Source: Hybos culiciformis (lineage: Eukaryota; Arthropoda; Insecta; Diptera; Hybotidae). From it: 64,000 bases of DNA. The stretch spans positions 21,067,557 through 21,131,556 of the forward strand of contig OZ023273.1 of NCBI GenBank assembly GCA_964007475.1, read 5' to 3'. The translations under genes were made by a program, and so were the position numbers. Below are positions 24,607-36,878 of the stretch, one piece after another (position 1 is the stretch's first letter; every line of letters starts with the position of its first letter). The notes beneath the pieces are model-generated. The model did not search any database, was not told the DNA's origin, and worked only from the letters and a program-made list of their open reading frames with translations.

Positions 24607-26744
24607 TGTATTGACGCATATAATACTCCATTTAGTGATCTAAATTCTATAGCACTAAATACAACATAACGATCCCCAACGCATTAAAATTCATAACTTT
24701 TCCTATTTCACTCTATGTACATACAGATTTTTCAGCAATAAAAATCGTTGAAAAATTGACTAATTTCCGAAATGCAGAAATTTTTCCACTTTAAATGATT
24801 TTCACTTTCCACACATTATTTTATCTGAAAAATTTTCCTTAATTACATTAAGCATGGTTAAGGTTTCATTTCAAAAAATTTAATTTAATTTTACATTGGT
24901 TTTTTAAAGTATATGTTTGGAAACAATTCCTATATAAATTTACAGTATAATACGTACTTGTATTATTTTGTTAAACTTTTTAATTCTTTCTGTTCTTTTA
25001 GGTATAAAATGTTGAAAAAATAAACTAGATAAAATAAAATATATATTTATTAAATATTTTAAGTGTGTACAGTAAAAGTATAAAATTGTAGTTTTTAATT
25101 CTTTCTCCTAGCGAAAAATAATTTATAAAAAAAATATTTTTATTCAATAAATTACAACGAAAAAAATTACACTAAATCTTTCTTTTATAGAATTTAATTA
25201 AAAATATATCAAATTTCATCATAAAAAAAATTCTTATTCTCACTTGTAGGTATACGAATATATATTTTGTGTTTTAAACATATTCTGAATTTTAACGGCC
25301 TTGTATCGGTTTGCAAATCTAAAAGATTAAGATTGGAATGCCGAAAAATACATTAGAAAAATCAAATAAGAAATATGTAAATTAAAATCAAATTAACTTA
25401 ATAAATAAAGGAATAAAAAATTTAATAAAAAATGAATACCTTAAGAGCACTTTCTCCGTTTCAACATTTTTACCCTGAAATTTGATTGAAACGCCGTTTT
25501 AGATTATTTTAAAGTTTAATTTAGAAAAAAAAATTCATTCACAACCTGTTTCATACTTTAAAATAGTATAAAACTTTTTAGAATAGGTTGAAGCTAAGTG
25601 CTCAAAATCTCTTCAAAACGATTTTTTTATTTTAGATCTATAGGTGATAAGTTTTCTTCATACGTGAAGATTGGTGAAGATCAACTTCAATAAATTTTCA
25701 TTTAAATATCAGTTTTTAGAAATTTAATTCAAATCTTAAATACATACCTACCTAATTTTATTCAGTTTTGTACCACGTTTAACTAAATTTATTTATTAAT
25801 AATATGTTTTTTTGAGACAAAAATGTCTATTTTGCTGAACCAATTTTCATTTGAATTCTTTCCATATGATTTTTTTAATAAATCTCTTTCAATTTAGATA
25901 AATAAGACATTCTGAAATCTAATTAAAATTATGGAGGGGGTTTTTAATTCTTCTTAAGCACAATGACACATTTTAAATGAGAATATGTCGGATTTTATTT
26001 TAATTTTCTTTTTATTCCAACAGTCTACTAATTTTCATTAAACACATTATTCTTTTTCCACAAGAATTTTCATATTTTCATCTATAATCACGTCACGTCA
26101 TAATAAAAAATAAATAAATAAAATATATTATATAAATATAAAATAAAGTCCTGAAAATATGCCTATATGCATATTGTGTTTTTTTTTATCCTCCAAAACT
26201 AGGACAACTATGACGTCATTGAAAATTCATTAATATTTTTCCATGTTTTTTTATATATATACATACATACATATATATACCCATATATTTTATTTTATGT
26301 GGTTTATTTACAAAATATGATATAAAATAATCCAGTCGGGATATTCATTTTTTCTTTGTTTTATATAAAATAAAATAAAAAGGAAAATATAAATTTTTCT
26401 TAGCTGCATTCGAACATATCATATAATTCTGTGAAATGGTATATTCAAATTGTAAGACTATATAAAAAAAAGCATAAATTTTTAAATATTTAAAGGCATT
26501 TTATATTTTCTTACTTAGGTATCTTATCAAACGGTAACATTATGTTCAGAAATTCACTATATTAGAGATTCTGAAGAGTTTTTAGAATTATTATATTATA
26601 TAAATTTTTTATATTATATAAAGGGAGTTCCAAAAACTAAAAAAAATAAAAAATTAAAACCTTCTGAATATGAATTTTTCTTATAACTCGTTTCCAATTT
26701 AGTCTTATTTAGATTTATTTGGAAATGTGAACCTCAAGAATAAA
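24607..26744. other. Gene-free A+T-rich stretch
   Basis: No exon, RNA gene or bounded mobile element recognised. Contains a CATA-type simple repeat near 26255-26282. Confidence 0.5.
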
Positions 26745-26947
26745 TCGTCTGCTGAGAAATGAAATAATGTACATTGTATAAAAATATCAAGTAACGTAAA
26801 ATTTTAATCTAAAAAACACATTTTAATCAACATTAAGAATATTGCAAAATAGTTGTACTTATAAAATCGAGTACGAGGAATCGAGTCGTTCTATTATCTA
26901 ATAACGAAGTATAAATATCATACGTTGTTTCATTTCTCAGCAGACGA
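26745..26947 (-). mobile_element. TCGTCTGCTGAG-type MITE, copy 3 (inverted, deleted)
   Basis: The terminal repeats are TCGTCTGCTGAGAAATGAAA and TTTCATTTCTCAGCAGACGA. The interior matches copies 1 and 2 in reverse (CTTATAAAATCGAGTACGAG) but is about 45-55 bp shorter, so it carries internal deletions. The flanks (AA, AG) do not show the TA duplication seen at the other copies. Confidence 0.9.
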
Positions 26948-27022
26948 AGTTTAAAACGAAGAACAAGTTCAGTTGGTATTTCATCCAATTCCACATTTAA
27001 CATAATATTGTTATATAAATGT

Positions 27023-27138
27023 TACGGTAAATGTGAGTTGAAAAACGCGCAAATGTTAATAATACATTACATTTACCGATCCGATTGGACCCATTTTTTT
27101 GTAGGGCGTAGAAGGGGTGTCCGCAAATCGCACTGACC
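27023..27138 (+). mobile_element. Truncated relative of the 46.4-kb foldback element
   Basis: Shares, in order, GGTAAATGT, ACATTTACCG, CGATTGG, CCCATTTTT and a GTAG-GGCGTAGA stretch with 46385-46465. It ends with CCGCAAATCGCACTGACC, which matches, inverted, the GGTCAGTGGGAATTGCGG motif at 46525. The right half, which should mirror the left, is absent. Frames running through it are not genes. Confidence 0.7.
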
Positions 27139-30100
27139 TTTTTTTTTTTGGAAAAAATAACAAAAAAATTCGAAATTGCTTGGAAATCAATTTTACTAAA
27201 GTACATACAACAAAAAATTGTTGGCAGCAGAGTATAGTGAAAACAGTATACAATACAATATTCAAAATTAAAATTGAATTCTATATTTTTCAGTTATTGG
27301 AATTGAAAAAAATAATGTTTCCACATACACATTAAAATCTTACCGAGTTGACAGAAATCAAAAGTGTTGTCCAAAATATTTTAGTCTTTAAGAACAAACA
27401 TACTGAACCTAAAACAGAGGAATGAGACTTTTATACAATAAAGAATAAATAAATTGTGCTTTATACTTATTTAAAATCTTTATTTTTTTGACAATAAAAT
27501 TTTGCGCCATCATAATATAACTTTCAAAGCAATTAATTTTTAAGAAAACACTTACATTATTAAAAAGATTTTTTTTATTATTTTATCAGAGAGCCTTAAG
27601 AAAATTTTAAACATTCAAAAATATTTATATCTGTCATTCGTATATAAAATTCAAAACTGCAGTAAATCAATGCCAATATAATATAATAATATTTTTAAAA
27701 GAAATACAAATAAATATTAGTCAAATGATATTATTAATCTTTATATATAGAAAAAGAAATTCAATTGGCATCAGCTATTAAACTATAACTATACATATAT
27801 TCAGCTGCAAGCAATTAGTATAAAATGAATATAAATTTTTGTTTCAACGACCTCCAAAATAAAAAAGAAAACATCAGTTCACCAACTTGCAGCATTTTTT
27901 ATCGCATTTTTATCAAAATTTAATTATTAGATAGAAATTCTTTTATAAAAATATTATTTACATTTTTTAGAAAAGAAATTTTATTTATTATTATTATTAT
28001 TAAAATCATTGTGATCCTCTTCATTTTTCAAATAAAAATAGAATAAAATCAATTTTTTTGTCACAATAAATTGTATAAGACTTTGCAGTGTTGTAAACAA
28101 TAGAAATATAATATTTGCACAGTTTGAGTACCCATCTTATTATTTCTTTTTTTTTAAATAAATTCTGTGACCCTCGCTCTATAAAAACTTTTAACAAAAT
28201 TCCATGTAAAACTCGTAGAAAAGTTTAAAGGCTAAGATTTGTTAACGATTAGTTTTGTGATTTTCAGATGGCCACAATCAGTGAGTCTCTACATTTTCTA
28301 TTTCATTGATGTCTTCGTTCTTCTGGATCATAAAACTATATATAGTTTTGACACAACGTTATCTATATTTCAGAAAATTTGGAAATAACTTCAAAATAAA
28401 AAAGAAATTGTTGAATTCAAAAATTAGATGAAAATTCAAAATAATTTAAAATAAAATACTTTAGAATTTATGTTGTTTTGAAAACTTTGTATACCTAAGT
28501 ATCAATTTAAACTTAATTCTTTCCTTATATAGTGATTCATATCTTTTGTACTATAAATATCAAAATGTTAAAAAATAAAAATTCTGATTGTTAAATATAG
28601 GTATACAAAAAAAAAATTGAAAATGCAAATCTATATACATAAATGTTAATTTAAGATAAAAAAAAATCATTTTTGATTCAAAGTAAATTGACAATTGAAT
28701 TTCGTAAACCATGAAATACCAAGAATTTATAACTAAATAAAAAAAATATATCTTTCCTGACCAGTTTTTTATTTGAATGCACTCACAATTTTTATTTTAT
28801 GTTTACAAAATATGCATATAGGTCTACACATGTTTATTTAACATTTTATGCGTTGTTGGTTTCACATGCAAACGATTTTTTGAATGATTCTCAAAGGTGT
28901 CCAATTGTTTAAAAATTCTGAAAAATAAAAAAAAATAAGTGTAATTTTTTTTGTTCATTTTAACCTTTTGAAAGAAGTTAACTATTATTTTGGTAATAAA
29001 AATTATGAAAAATTATAATTCGATATACTTATCACTCGTAGTTTAGCAACTATTAATGTTTATTTTTTTGGCTTTAGCGACCATGCTTTTTTGATAATAT
29101 TTAAGATTTTAAAAAGACTGTCCTTATAAACTTTTTCTTTAACAAAAATCATTAATCGATATTACAACTCATAATTCATAATTTAAAGTGTTTACTCGTG
29201 ATTATTTCACACATTATTAGACATAAAAGAATATTGAGCGTAGTTACATTATCCGCATTAAACTATGCTTAAGTTCCATCTTCATAATAATTTTTTTGCT
29301 TCCATTTTCAAATTTTTTTTGGATACTTAAAAGAATATATAGTAAACACATAAGAAAAAAAAAAACGCCGGTTAAAAATACCAATGGTGCTGGTTGACCG
29401 ATCAAAGATGCAAAAGAACAAAAAAAAAATAATTCTTCATACAAATTTCAAAATATATAACAACCAAGAAAGAATTGTTGAAAGTATTGCGACAGATTTC
29501 TTAGAAATTTTTATATTTTTTTATTTTTTTACTTTATTTTAGTCACTTTGAGATTACCTTTCTTTTCCTTTTATTCTGAATGTACAGCATTATTTCCACT
29601 AAATATATAAGTCAGTTAGGTTTTTAGTAAATTTTTTTATTTTTGGAATATTCATAGATCATGAAAATGTGATAACAAAGTTTATATATGCAAAAAAAAA
29701 AAAGATTTCGCCTGTAAAAAGATGATGGCATGAATTCTTCTTCACTAAGAAATATTTTGATGAATGCAAAATTTATTGATGTGATACAATTTGTTTCATA
29801 TATTTTATTACTTTTTCTTACCACGAGCTTATTTTCTTTCTCTTGAGTTTTAACTTATTTTTGAATTATTATAAGCGAGTGCTAGAAGATGTGAAAACAT
29901 ATTTATATTATTCATGCCAATGTCAAATACATATATAATTATGACAACTAAAAAAAATTCCATTATAGGTTCCCTTTTCTTTTTTTCTCATTTTAGTCAA
30001 ATATTCGTTACTGTATACATAAATGAAAAACTGAATACCGAAAATGAACAGCCATTTCGGTCTTTACTAACCACTAAGTGAGAATATGATGATTTAATAA

Positions 30101-31966
30101 TTATTATTTTAGTAACAAAATACCGATGACTACAGAAAAAAAAATTTTTTTCACTGAAAATACATAATTTTGTGAGAAAAATGCACACTTTTTTTATTTT
30201 TAATTATTTCATAATTCGTACAAAATTTTTCAGAGCATAAAAAAAAAGATACAAAAAGTTAAAAAAAAAAAAATTCACTGTGCGGATGTTACGTAGAAAG
30301 ATATGATCGCACCTTGGGGGATCGTTCTTTTCTCACTTTTTAAATAAAGATATAAGAATTGAATTTCAGAAATATGAGTGAAAAAAATTTAAGTTATTTT
30401 TTAGAACAAATTTCTAACTTTTTTTGTCTACTTTTTTGTAAACTTTCCTGAATTTTTTTTTTTTTGCGAAAGTGAATATTTTACACCCTTCTAAAATTTC
30501 ATATTTTCAAGAATTTTGGTGTTATTAAAGGTTAATTGAATTGAAATCAATGCGAACTTTTTTAAATAATAAATAATAAGAAATAAATATAATACATTTA
30601 TTATATATATATAATATTATCTGTTGGAAGTATACACGTAACATATAATTTATTCGCAAAGGATCTTTTTACACATTATTGGCGTTTAACTTTTTATAAA
30701 TTCCACAGAATTTTGTTCAATTAATTGGTTCACATCAATCAAAGATGACATTTTATTAATTTTAAAACAAAAGCCGAAATTAAATTTAATCATTATTAAT
30801 ATTCGCACTATTTGTATCGTTAATTGTTAATTGTTAATAAAATAATATATCTTTCAGTTTTTGTTTATGGATTTAATAATTATGATAAACATTTCGCTAT
30901 TATACAGTCCAATGCATCAACTTATTTGGACGATGTAATCTAAATAAAACATAAAAATCCATCCAAAGGTTCTAAAACAATAACGAAACGAAAATATATG
31001 TTTTATTTCGAAGCTCAATATCTGGTCATCATCCTAAAAATGAGTTAAAAATAAAAAATTAGAAAGATTGATTTTAAATTATCATACACGGAAAAATCAG
31101 TAATTAATTTCAAAATATTGATAAAAACAAAAACATTATCATTGTTGTTTTTATTGTCATTGTCAGCTTATGGTTTTTTCTACATGTAGTTAATCCATGC
31201 TAAGCTAATTGTTTTTTATTTTTTTTAAACAATTGAAAATAATTAATTTTTTTTAATTGCTATGTTCGTACGTTTTTGTTTACAATTTTATTGCAAATAT
31301 CAGATATCATGAGCTTAATAGAAGTATGTAATTTAACATTTTAATGCAGTAACTATAGTACCCCTTTATCAAATAGTGTTAAAAATAAAATTACAACACA
31401 TTTTCAAGCGCCTTATTATTGTCTTTTCATACACTTTGCTCGTCGTACATTCCATGCCATTTTCAAATTTTTTTAATTTGTACTTTTGGATTAAGGAAGT
31501 TAGATGTTTTTGATTATATGTTTATATCTATATGACTTTATGTTTTGCATACATATTTCGACATAAAAAGTAATAAAATTTAATTAATTTTCACTTTATT
31601 TTCCCATTCCAATAGAGAAAAACAAAAAGCCAACTGATGAAAAACAAAAAGCCAACTGATGAAGAATGCCAAAAGAAAAACTTCTATTTACGCCCATTTG
31701 AGCTTTTTACTTTTAAATTTCCTTCACTTACTAAAAATATAAATAATATTGATTAGGTATCTTAAATTATCACTGTTAAGATAATGCTAATATTATTTTA
31801 AATTAAAACCTCTTGAATATTAAGCGATAAAAATACCCCGTACGAATAATATTTGAATTTATTAAATTAAAATTAATAAAAAGACAAATAATTCGATTTC
31901 GGATTTAGTTCTAATCGAAAATTCATAATATTTTTTTAATAATCGAAATTTATTTTTTTCGCTAAA
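27139..31966. other. Gene-free stretch upstream of the takeout-like pair
   Basis: Mostly A+T-rich. A 22-bp unit, GAAAAACAAAAAGCCAACTG plus AT, is duplicated in tandem at 31617-31660. A possible 13-nt micro-exon at 28268-28280 is discussed as a finding. No other supported features. Confidence 0.45.
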
Positions 31967-33069
31967 ATGAAAGTATTTATATCGTTAGCGTGTACAATTT
32001 TATATGCTGGAATTGTAGCCAGTATAGACAGAAACATCATAGATCGAGAAAATCATTTTAAATATGATAAAATCGAAAATTTTAGAAGTATGAAAATGTG
32101 TATTTATTTTAAATAGTTTTCTTTGTATTATATATATTTAGTTATACAACTTATAAAAAACCTATATACTATTAACAATGTTTATGATCAAATTTAATAG
32201 TTTGGCTAAATTTAACCGCGTTATTTTGTCATAGTTTTTAGCCACTCTAAAATTTTTTATATATGTGTAATTGTATATATTTGAAAAGTATAACACAAGT
32301 TAATTAAAAATAATTTCTAGGTAATCCTTTGGATAAATTTTTTGTAAGTAACAAAATTAAAAATGTGGTTGAAAATTTGAAAATTCAATTAAGAGAAGGA
32401 TTTCCAGAACATAATATTCCACCTTTAGCACCTTTCGAACTAGAATACAAGGAAATTGATTTCGACCATCCAATTATAAGGTAAAAAATATTCAACAATA
32501 AAATTAGTTTAAATACGTTTTAAAAGTTGAAATCTACTAACCTATGTTTATATTTCAGCATATTTGCTAGTGTCAAAAACTTACTAATTAGCGGAGCTGA
32601 TGATTACGATATACTTTCGTGTGATTTTAATATTTTTACATTGAAATTTCAATTAGATTTAAAATTTAATTCATTGCATATAAAACGAGGATTGTACGAG
32701 TTAGATGCATTAATTGCAGAAGATTTGGGTTTAACAGTAGAAGGTAATGGAACACTTGATTATGAAGTAAAAAATTTAGGTGTTAAAATCAATCTACAAA
32801 TGGGGCTCAATATTTTCAAAGGACTTAGATTAAAAAATTTCAATGCATTGATTTCTTTAGAATCATGTTCTTCAAACATTACTGGATTAGTAGGTGGAGG
32901 TTTAACAAACGATATAATCAATAAAGTTATTGAAAAATTACCTGTTGACATCATAAAAGGTCATCCAAATGAGATTAGCCAAGAAATTAATGATTATGTG
33001 TTTCCAATAATTAACAAATTTTTGAACAATGTAACATTTAAAGATATTTGGAATTTGATATTTGGTTGA
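31967..33069 (+). CDS. Secreted takeout/JHBP-like (TULIP-type) protein, gene 1
   Basis: Three exons: 31967-32087, 32321-32480 and 32559-33069. Introns have donors GTATGA and GTAAAA and acceptors TTTCTAG and TATTTCAG, in phases 1 and 2. The product is 263 residues. Residues 1-20 (MKVFISLACTILYAGIVASI) form a signal peptide, so it should be secreted. The early segment has the IPPLAPF motif expected near the start of the lipid-binding fold, followed by alternating hydrophobic beta-strand patterns, a LKNFNALISL strand, an SNITGL turn (possible N-glycosylation) and C-terminal amphipathic helices. Length and layout fit juvenile-hormone-binding/takeout or group-7-allergen-like carriers of small hydrophobic ligands. 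It lacks the paired N-terminal cysteines of classical takeout. Its ligand is unknown. It is a convergent paralogue of the gene at 34247-36800. Confidence 0.85.
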
Positions 33070-34230
33070 TTATTAAAAAGATATTATCGCACATAAAATG
33101 TGTTTTAATTAAATTTCTTACGTAGTTTACTTTAAACAAATTGTAAGGCCATTATTATTTTATATCATATAATTTTCTTTCATTATAATCCAACTTTATA
33201 TTTTTTTTAATAACAAAATTTTGTTTGTGTAAATCTAAGTTTTCTATCGCTATCTCATCGATTAGAGATTAGATATAACAATAGTTTGGTTTCAAATTTC
33301 ACCTTTTTATATTTAATTCTTTTAAAAAGAGCAAGAGTTCAGTCGGATTTTAACACATTGAGTGCCTCGCAAATATCAAGTATTGTACTCGCTCTGAGAA
33401 AACGTAGAATTTTTAAATAAATAGGAGTTTTTTAATGGTGCCCGGAACTACAATATACAGAAATAGAATATAGTGAAAAAACGGAAACAGCATAAAGCGA
33501 ATCAAATGCACCTCTTATATTCAATTTGCGTACAATTTATGAATAGAATACAATTGTATTGCTGAAAGGATTTGAATCAGAATATGAAAAAAAAAATCAA
33601 AAAAAAAGTATTTAGGTTCTTTATATTCTATATATCGTCGGTTTAAAGGTAGAAAACACTACGTCATCTTGTAAAACTCACTAAGTGAAATTTAAGAGTT
33701 TCCTGTTGAATTATAATAAAAGAATTGACATTAAATTTGCGGTAAAACCCTTCACAACGTCAGGTGGCGACTTTTTAGGCTTCGGTAGTATAAAGTTGGG
33801 ATTATTAAGAATTAGACTTAATTGACGTAAAATAATAGAAATGGGGTAAATAGCATATTCCTTCATAAGAAAAGTAACAAATACGTTATATAGCGCAGAA
33901 AAACAAAAATCTAAGAGGATCGAGTAAAATTTGTATGATCTACCGCCACTATTTCAATCCAAACTGAAATAGTGCCAAGACGAGAATTTTAATGTTTCAA
34001 AACTGAAATTTAAAATAAGAAGGTTTCGTCATAATGTCTATGACTAATATTAAAAAAAGGGTGTCTCAACTCAACTGAGTGTTATGTTGCTCCTGAGAGG
34101 TGAACATGGATATAAAATATAACTTGTTAACGCGAAAGAATAAATTAAGAATTAAATCAAAATGCTTACGCTAATTGCTAAAACGTTATATAGAAAACAA
34201 AATAATTACAATAATTGAATAATAACTCTA
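33070..34230. other. Intergenic spacer between convergent takeout-like genes
   Basis: About 1.16 kb separate the two stop codons. It has a more even base composition than most of the window but no open exon. A small hairpin (ACTATTTCA-ATCCAAAC-TGAAATAGT) lies at about 33948-33973. Confidence 0.5.
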
Positions 34231-34236
34231 TTTATT
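34231..34236 (-). terminator. Candidate polyadenylation signal AATAAA
   Basis: AATAAA on the - strand, about 10 nt past the stop codon of takeout-like gene 2, implying a very short 3' UTR if used. In DNA this A+T-rich the hexamer is frequent by chance, so only its position supports it. Confidence 0.4.
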
Positions 34237-34246
34237 TACGAAATTT

Positions 34247-36800
34247 TTACATAAACCACATTTTTGGACTTGGTGGTGCACATTCTGGCCATTCAACTTC
34301 ACCAACCTTCTTAATCATTTCCAATAAATCTTGAATTTTAACTCCTTTCAACATCTCATTAGCTTTTTCAATTACTTGTTCTTCAATCATTGAACAAATT
34401 AATTCTTGTCGGTGTTTGATCGTCCATGGTACGAATTTTTCAATAGCTTTATTTGCTAATTTTCCACTTAGTTTTCCCCATAATAAACCAGTTATATTTG
34501 ATTTGAAACCTCCTAATGTAATTACAAGTTTGAAATTTTTTAGATAAAGTCCATCCGAATTGCTTCCAAGTTGAGCTTCGCCAGTTATGCGCAAATCACG
34601 TAACTTAATATCCATATTACCTTTTCCACTAACTTTTATAAACTTCAGTAAAAACATATTAGCCACATATTCACTAAGAACTTGCGTATCACTGAAAGTT
34701 ACATCAAAACTAGCTTTTAATGTTAAGGCACTTATTTTAATACTGTTAACATCAAATTTGTCTAATCCATTAACTCGCATGTCAAATAAGCTGGCAATGG
34801 CTCTAAAAGAAAACAAAAATTTCCTTTTTAATATAAAATTTCAGTGCAGTGATTAAATGATGTAGTAAGAAGCATTATTTCTCTTTAAATATCGCTAATA
34901 TCTTCTTGATTTATTATTATACCAGAATTTGTTTAGTTAAAATTTTTTATGAACTTACAACAGCATTTTTCTCTCATAATCAACTTCTAAGAATTCTCTT
35001 TGATATGGAGCCAGTATTGGAAGACCAATTTCTTCGTGTCCACATGGCATTTGCTTTTTTATTTTGTTAATTGCTTTTATAACCTGATCTTCTATTGCGG
35101 ACCTTGTTTTCACAGCTGATCCTGAAAAGGAAACAATAATTGTATGATTTACTTTTTTTTATTAAGATAAAGATACTAATTTGAAAAGCTCGATAAGTGT
35201 ATTGAAATGAAAAAATTTAATTTATTTAGATATTATGACAACATACAAATTAAGAGTTTATGTAACTAAGCTGTACAAATTTCAGGTTCAAATAAGATTG
35301 TCAAGCACTTATTAATATTTGTTGAGTTAAAGGAGGTTTATTATACAAAAAATTTAAGTGGTTCAAACTTGAGTTAAATGTGAGTTAAATAAGGTACAAC
35401 TGATAAAACCAGCATATTGTTTATTTAAATGAATATGTTCACGTGAAAAAAAAAGAAAAATTGCGTAATCAGAACATATTCATTGAAATAAATTGGTTAG
35501 GCCTGTGCCTTTGAATAATATAAAATCAAAAAAAATTCTAAAAAAAACTTAAAAATAAATTTTTTTTTTTGTAATTTTTACTTTTCCAAATTTATTTTTA
35601 AAATAATTATCCACTTATAGGTTTTTTTTAAATTATAATTAATTAAATTTTATTCACCAATATCACTATTTCACTAATTCACTAATGACGTGACTCAAAG
35701 AAGTGTTCCCAAAGACGATTTATTAGGTTACTTTGAGTAAGTCAACTGCTCATTCGTTTTACAGCTAAGTTTAAGATAAATTACAGTAGTTCAATGTAGT
35801 GAACATAAAAAAGAAACAAGCAAAATGTTTCCAGTAGAAAAGATTATTGCCAATTTATTATTGAAATTAGAAAAGAAAAAGAATAAAAAATTGTGTTAAC
35901 TTATAAACTTAATTAACATCATAGGTAGAAAACATCAATTAAAAAATAAAATTTATTTCTGATAATTAGTTTATGATGTTCTTTTTAGTAACAAATATTG
36001 AACCATTTAAATGAGATTGACACCAGAGCCGTAACTAGGGTATGGCGAACATGGCACCGGCCATAGGCGCCTGTTTAAAAAGGCGCTCGCTCATTTCACA
36101 TTTTTCGAATTTTAAACAGTTTTTATTTAGAAAACATGATTTATTACAGCTTTATACAAAATTTCAAAATTGAAAGTTCACGTAATTTTCTTCAAAATTA
36201 ATTTTTGTTAATATGTTAAATTATTTGAAAATTATTCGAATTTTTGTCGGGAGAAAAGTTAATGTCTCTCTAGAATATCCATGATGGAATTAAATAAATC
36301 AGTGAAACTTTGTTCGGAGTATTCAGAATTGGATTCCGGTGAGATGCTGAATGAAATCGAATGCTTTAAATTTCAAAGTGCGGGGCTGTTTAAAAATTTA
36401 AACTCTTTACATCATTTTGAAATTTTAAGGAAATTGTTGCACTTGATTTCGAAATTTTTATGTTTCTTTACTAATTTGACTAACACTTCCAGTTACTGTG
36501 GCTGGCTAGTGGGGAGAGAAGTTTTAGCAAACTTAAGCTCATTAAAAATTACTTGTCTTCAACATGAAACAAGATCCCTAAATTGCGGATTTGCAAAATT
36601 TCTAAGCGTTGAATTTGTGTACTTCTTTTTTTTTTTCATAATTGTACTTGTTATTCAAAATTCGGATTTTTAGTTCGTAATAATGTTTTCTTTTTTTATT
36701 TCCAACTTTGTAATTAATATTTTTCTATAAATTCACCATTTTGAATATCAGCCAAAGACATTCCGCATATCACAACCAAAATTAAAATTAGAAATTTCAT
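34247..36800 (-). CDS. Secreted takeout/JHBP-like (TULIP-type) protein, gene 2
   Basis: Three exons on the - strand: 36800-36737, 35121-34959 and 34802-34247. Donors are GTGAAT and GTAAGT; acceptors are CTTTTCAG and TCTTTTAG. Phases 1 and 2 are identical to gene 1. The product is 260 residues: signal peptide at 1-17 (MKFLILILVVICGMSLA), CGHEEIGLPILAPYQ near residue 48, YLKNFKLVITL and SNITGL aligned with gene 1, helical C-terminus, and a Pro-rich tail ending PPSPKMWFM. It is probably a haemolymph or tissue lipid-ligand carrier. The exon 1 boundary is inferred from phase fit and is the least certain part. Intron 1 (1.6 kb) holds a decayed hAT transposase. A TATA-like box lies about 70 bp upstream and an AATAAA about 10 bp past the stop. 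Confidence 0.85.
36024..36613 (+). pseudogene. Decayed ZMYM1-like hAT transposase fragment
   Basis: A reading from about 36281 gives peptides with the layout of the C-terminal dimerisation region of ZMYM1-like hAT transposases: LNEIECFKFQS, then LNSLHHFEILRKL, then the hallmark ASGERSFSKLKLIKNYL, then QD-P and GFA-FLSVE. Several frameshifts and stops interrupt it (the hallmark and the tail lie in different frames), so it is dead. About 250 bp upstream, CAGAGCCGTAACTAGGGTAT (36024) looks like a hAT terminal repeat. No right terminus was found, so the copy is internally deleted and truncated. It sits inside intron 1 of takeout-like gene 2, on the opposite strand. The intact-looking 130-codon frame is a by-product of the frameshifts. 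Confidence 0.8.
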
Positions 36801-36866
36801 TTTATTATTTTGTATTTAATTGAAAAACGATTAAGAGAAAACTAAAGTTTTTCACTTTAATCTAAC

Positions 36867-36878
36867 TTTATATATAAA
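36867..36878 (-). promoter_or_regulatory. Candidate TATA box of takeout-like gene 2
   Basis: TTTATATATAAA lies about 70 bp upstream of the start codon at 36800, leaving room for transcription to begin about 30 bp downstream with a short 5' UTR. The placement is reasonable, but TATA-like strings are common here. Confidence 0.4.

Noticed and set aside
32760..32954. 64-codon - strand frame
   Set aside because: Antisense shadow of exon 3 of takeout-like gene 1.
34587..34856. 89-codon + strand frame
   Set aside because: Antisense shadow of exon 3 of takeout-like gene 2.
36281..36673. 130-codon frame as an intact gene
   Set aside because: It mixes frames of a decayed hAT transposase; the hallmark ASGERSFSKL motif lies in another frame.
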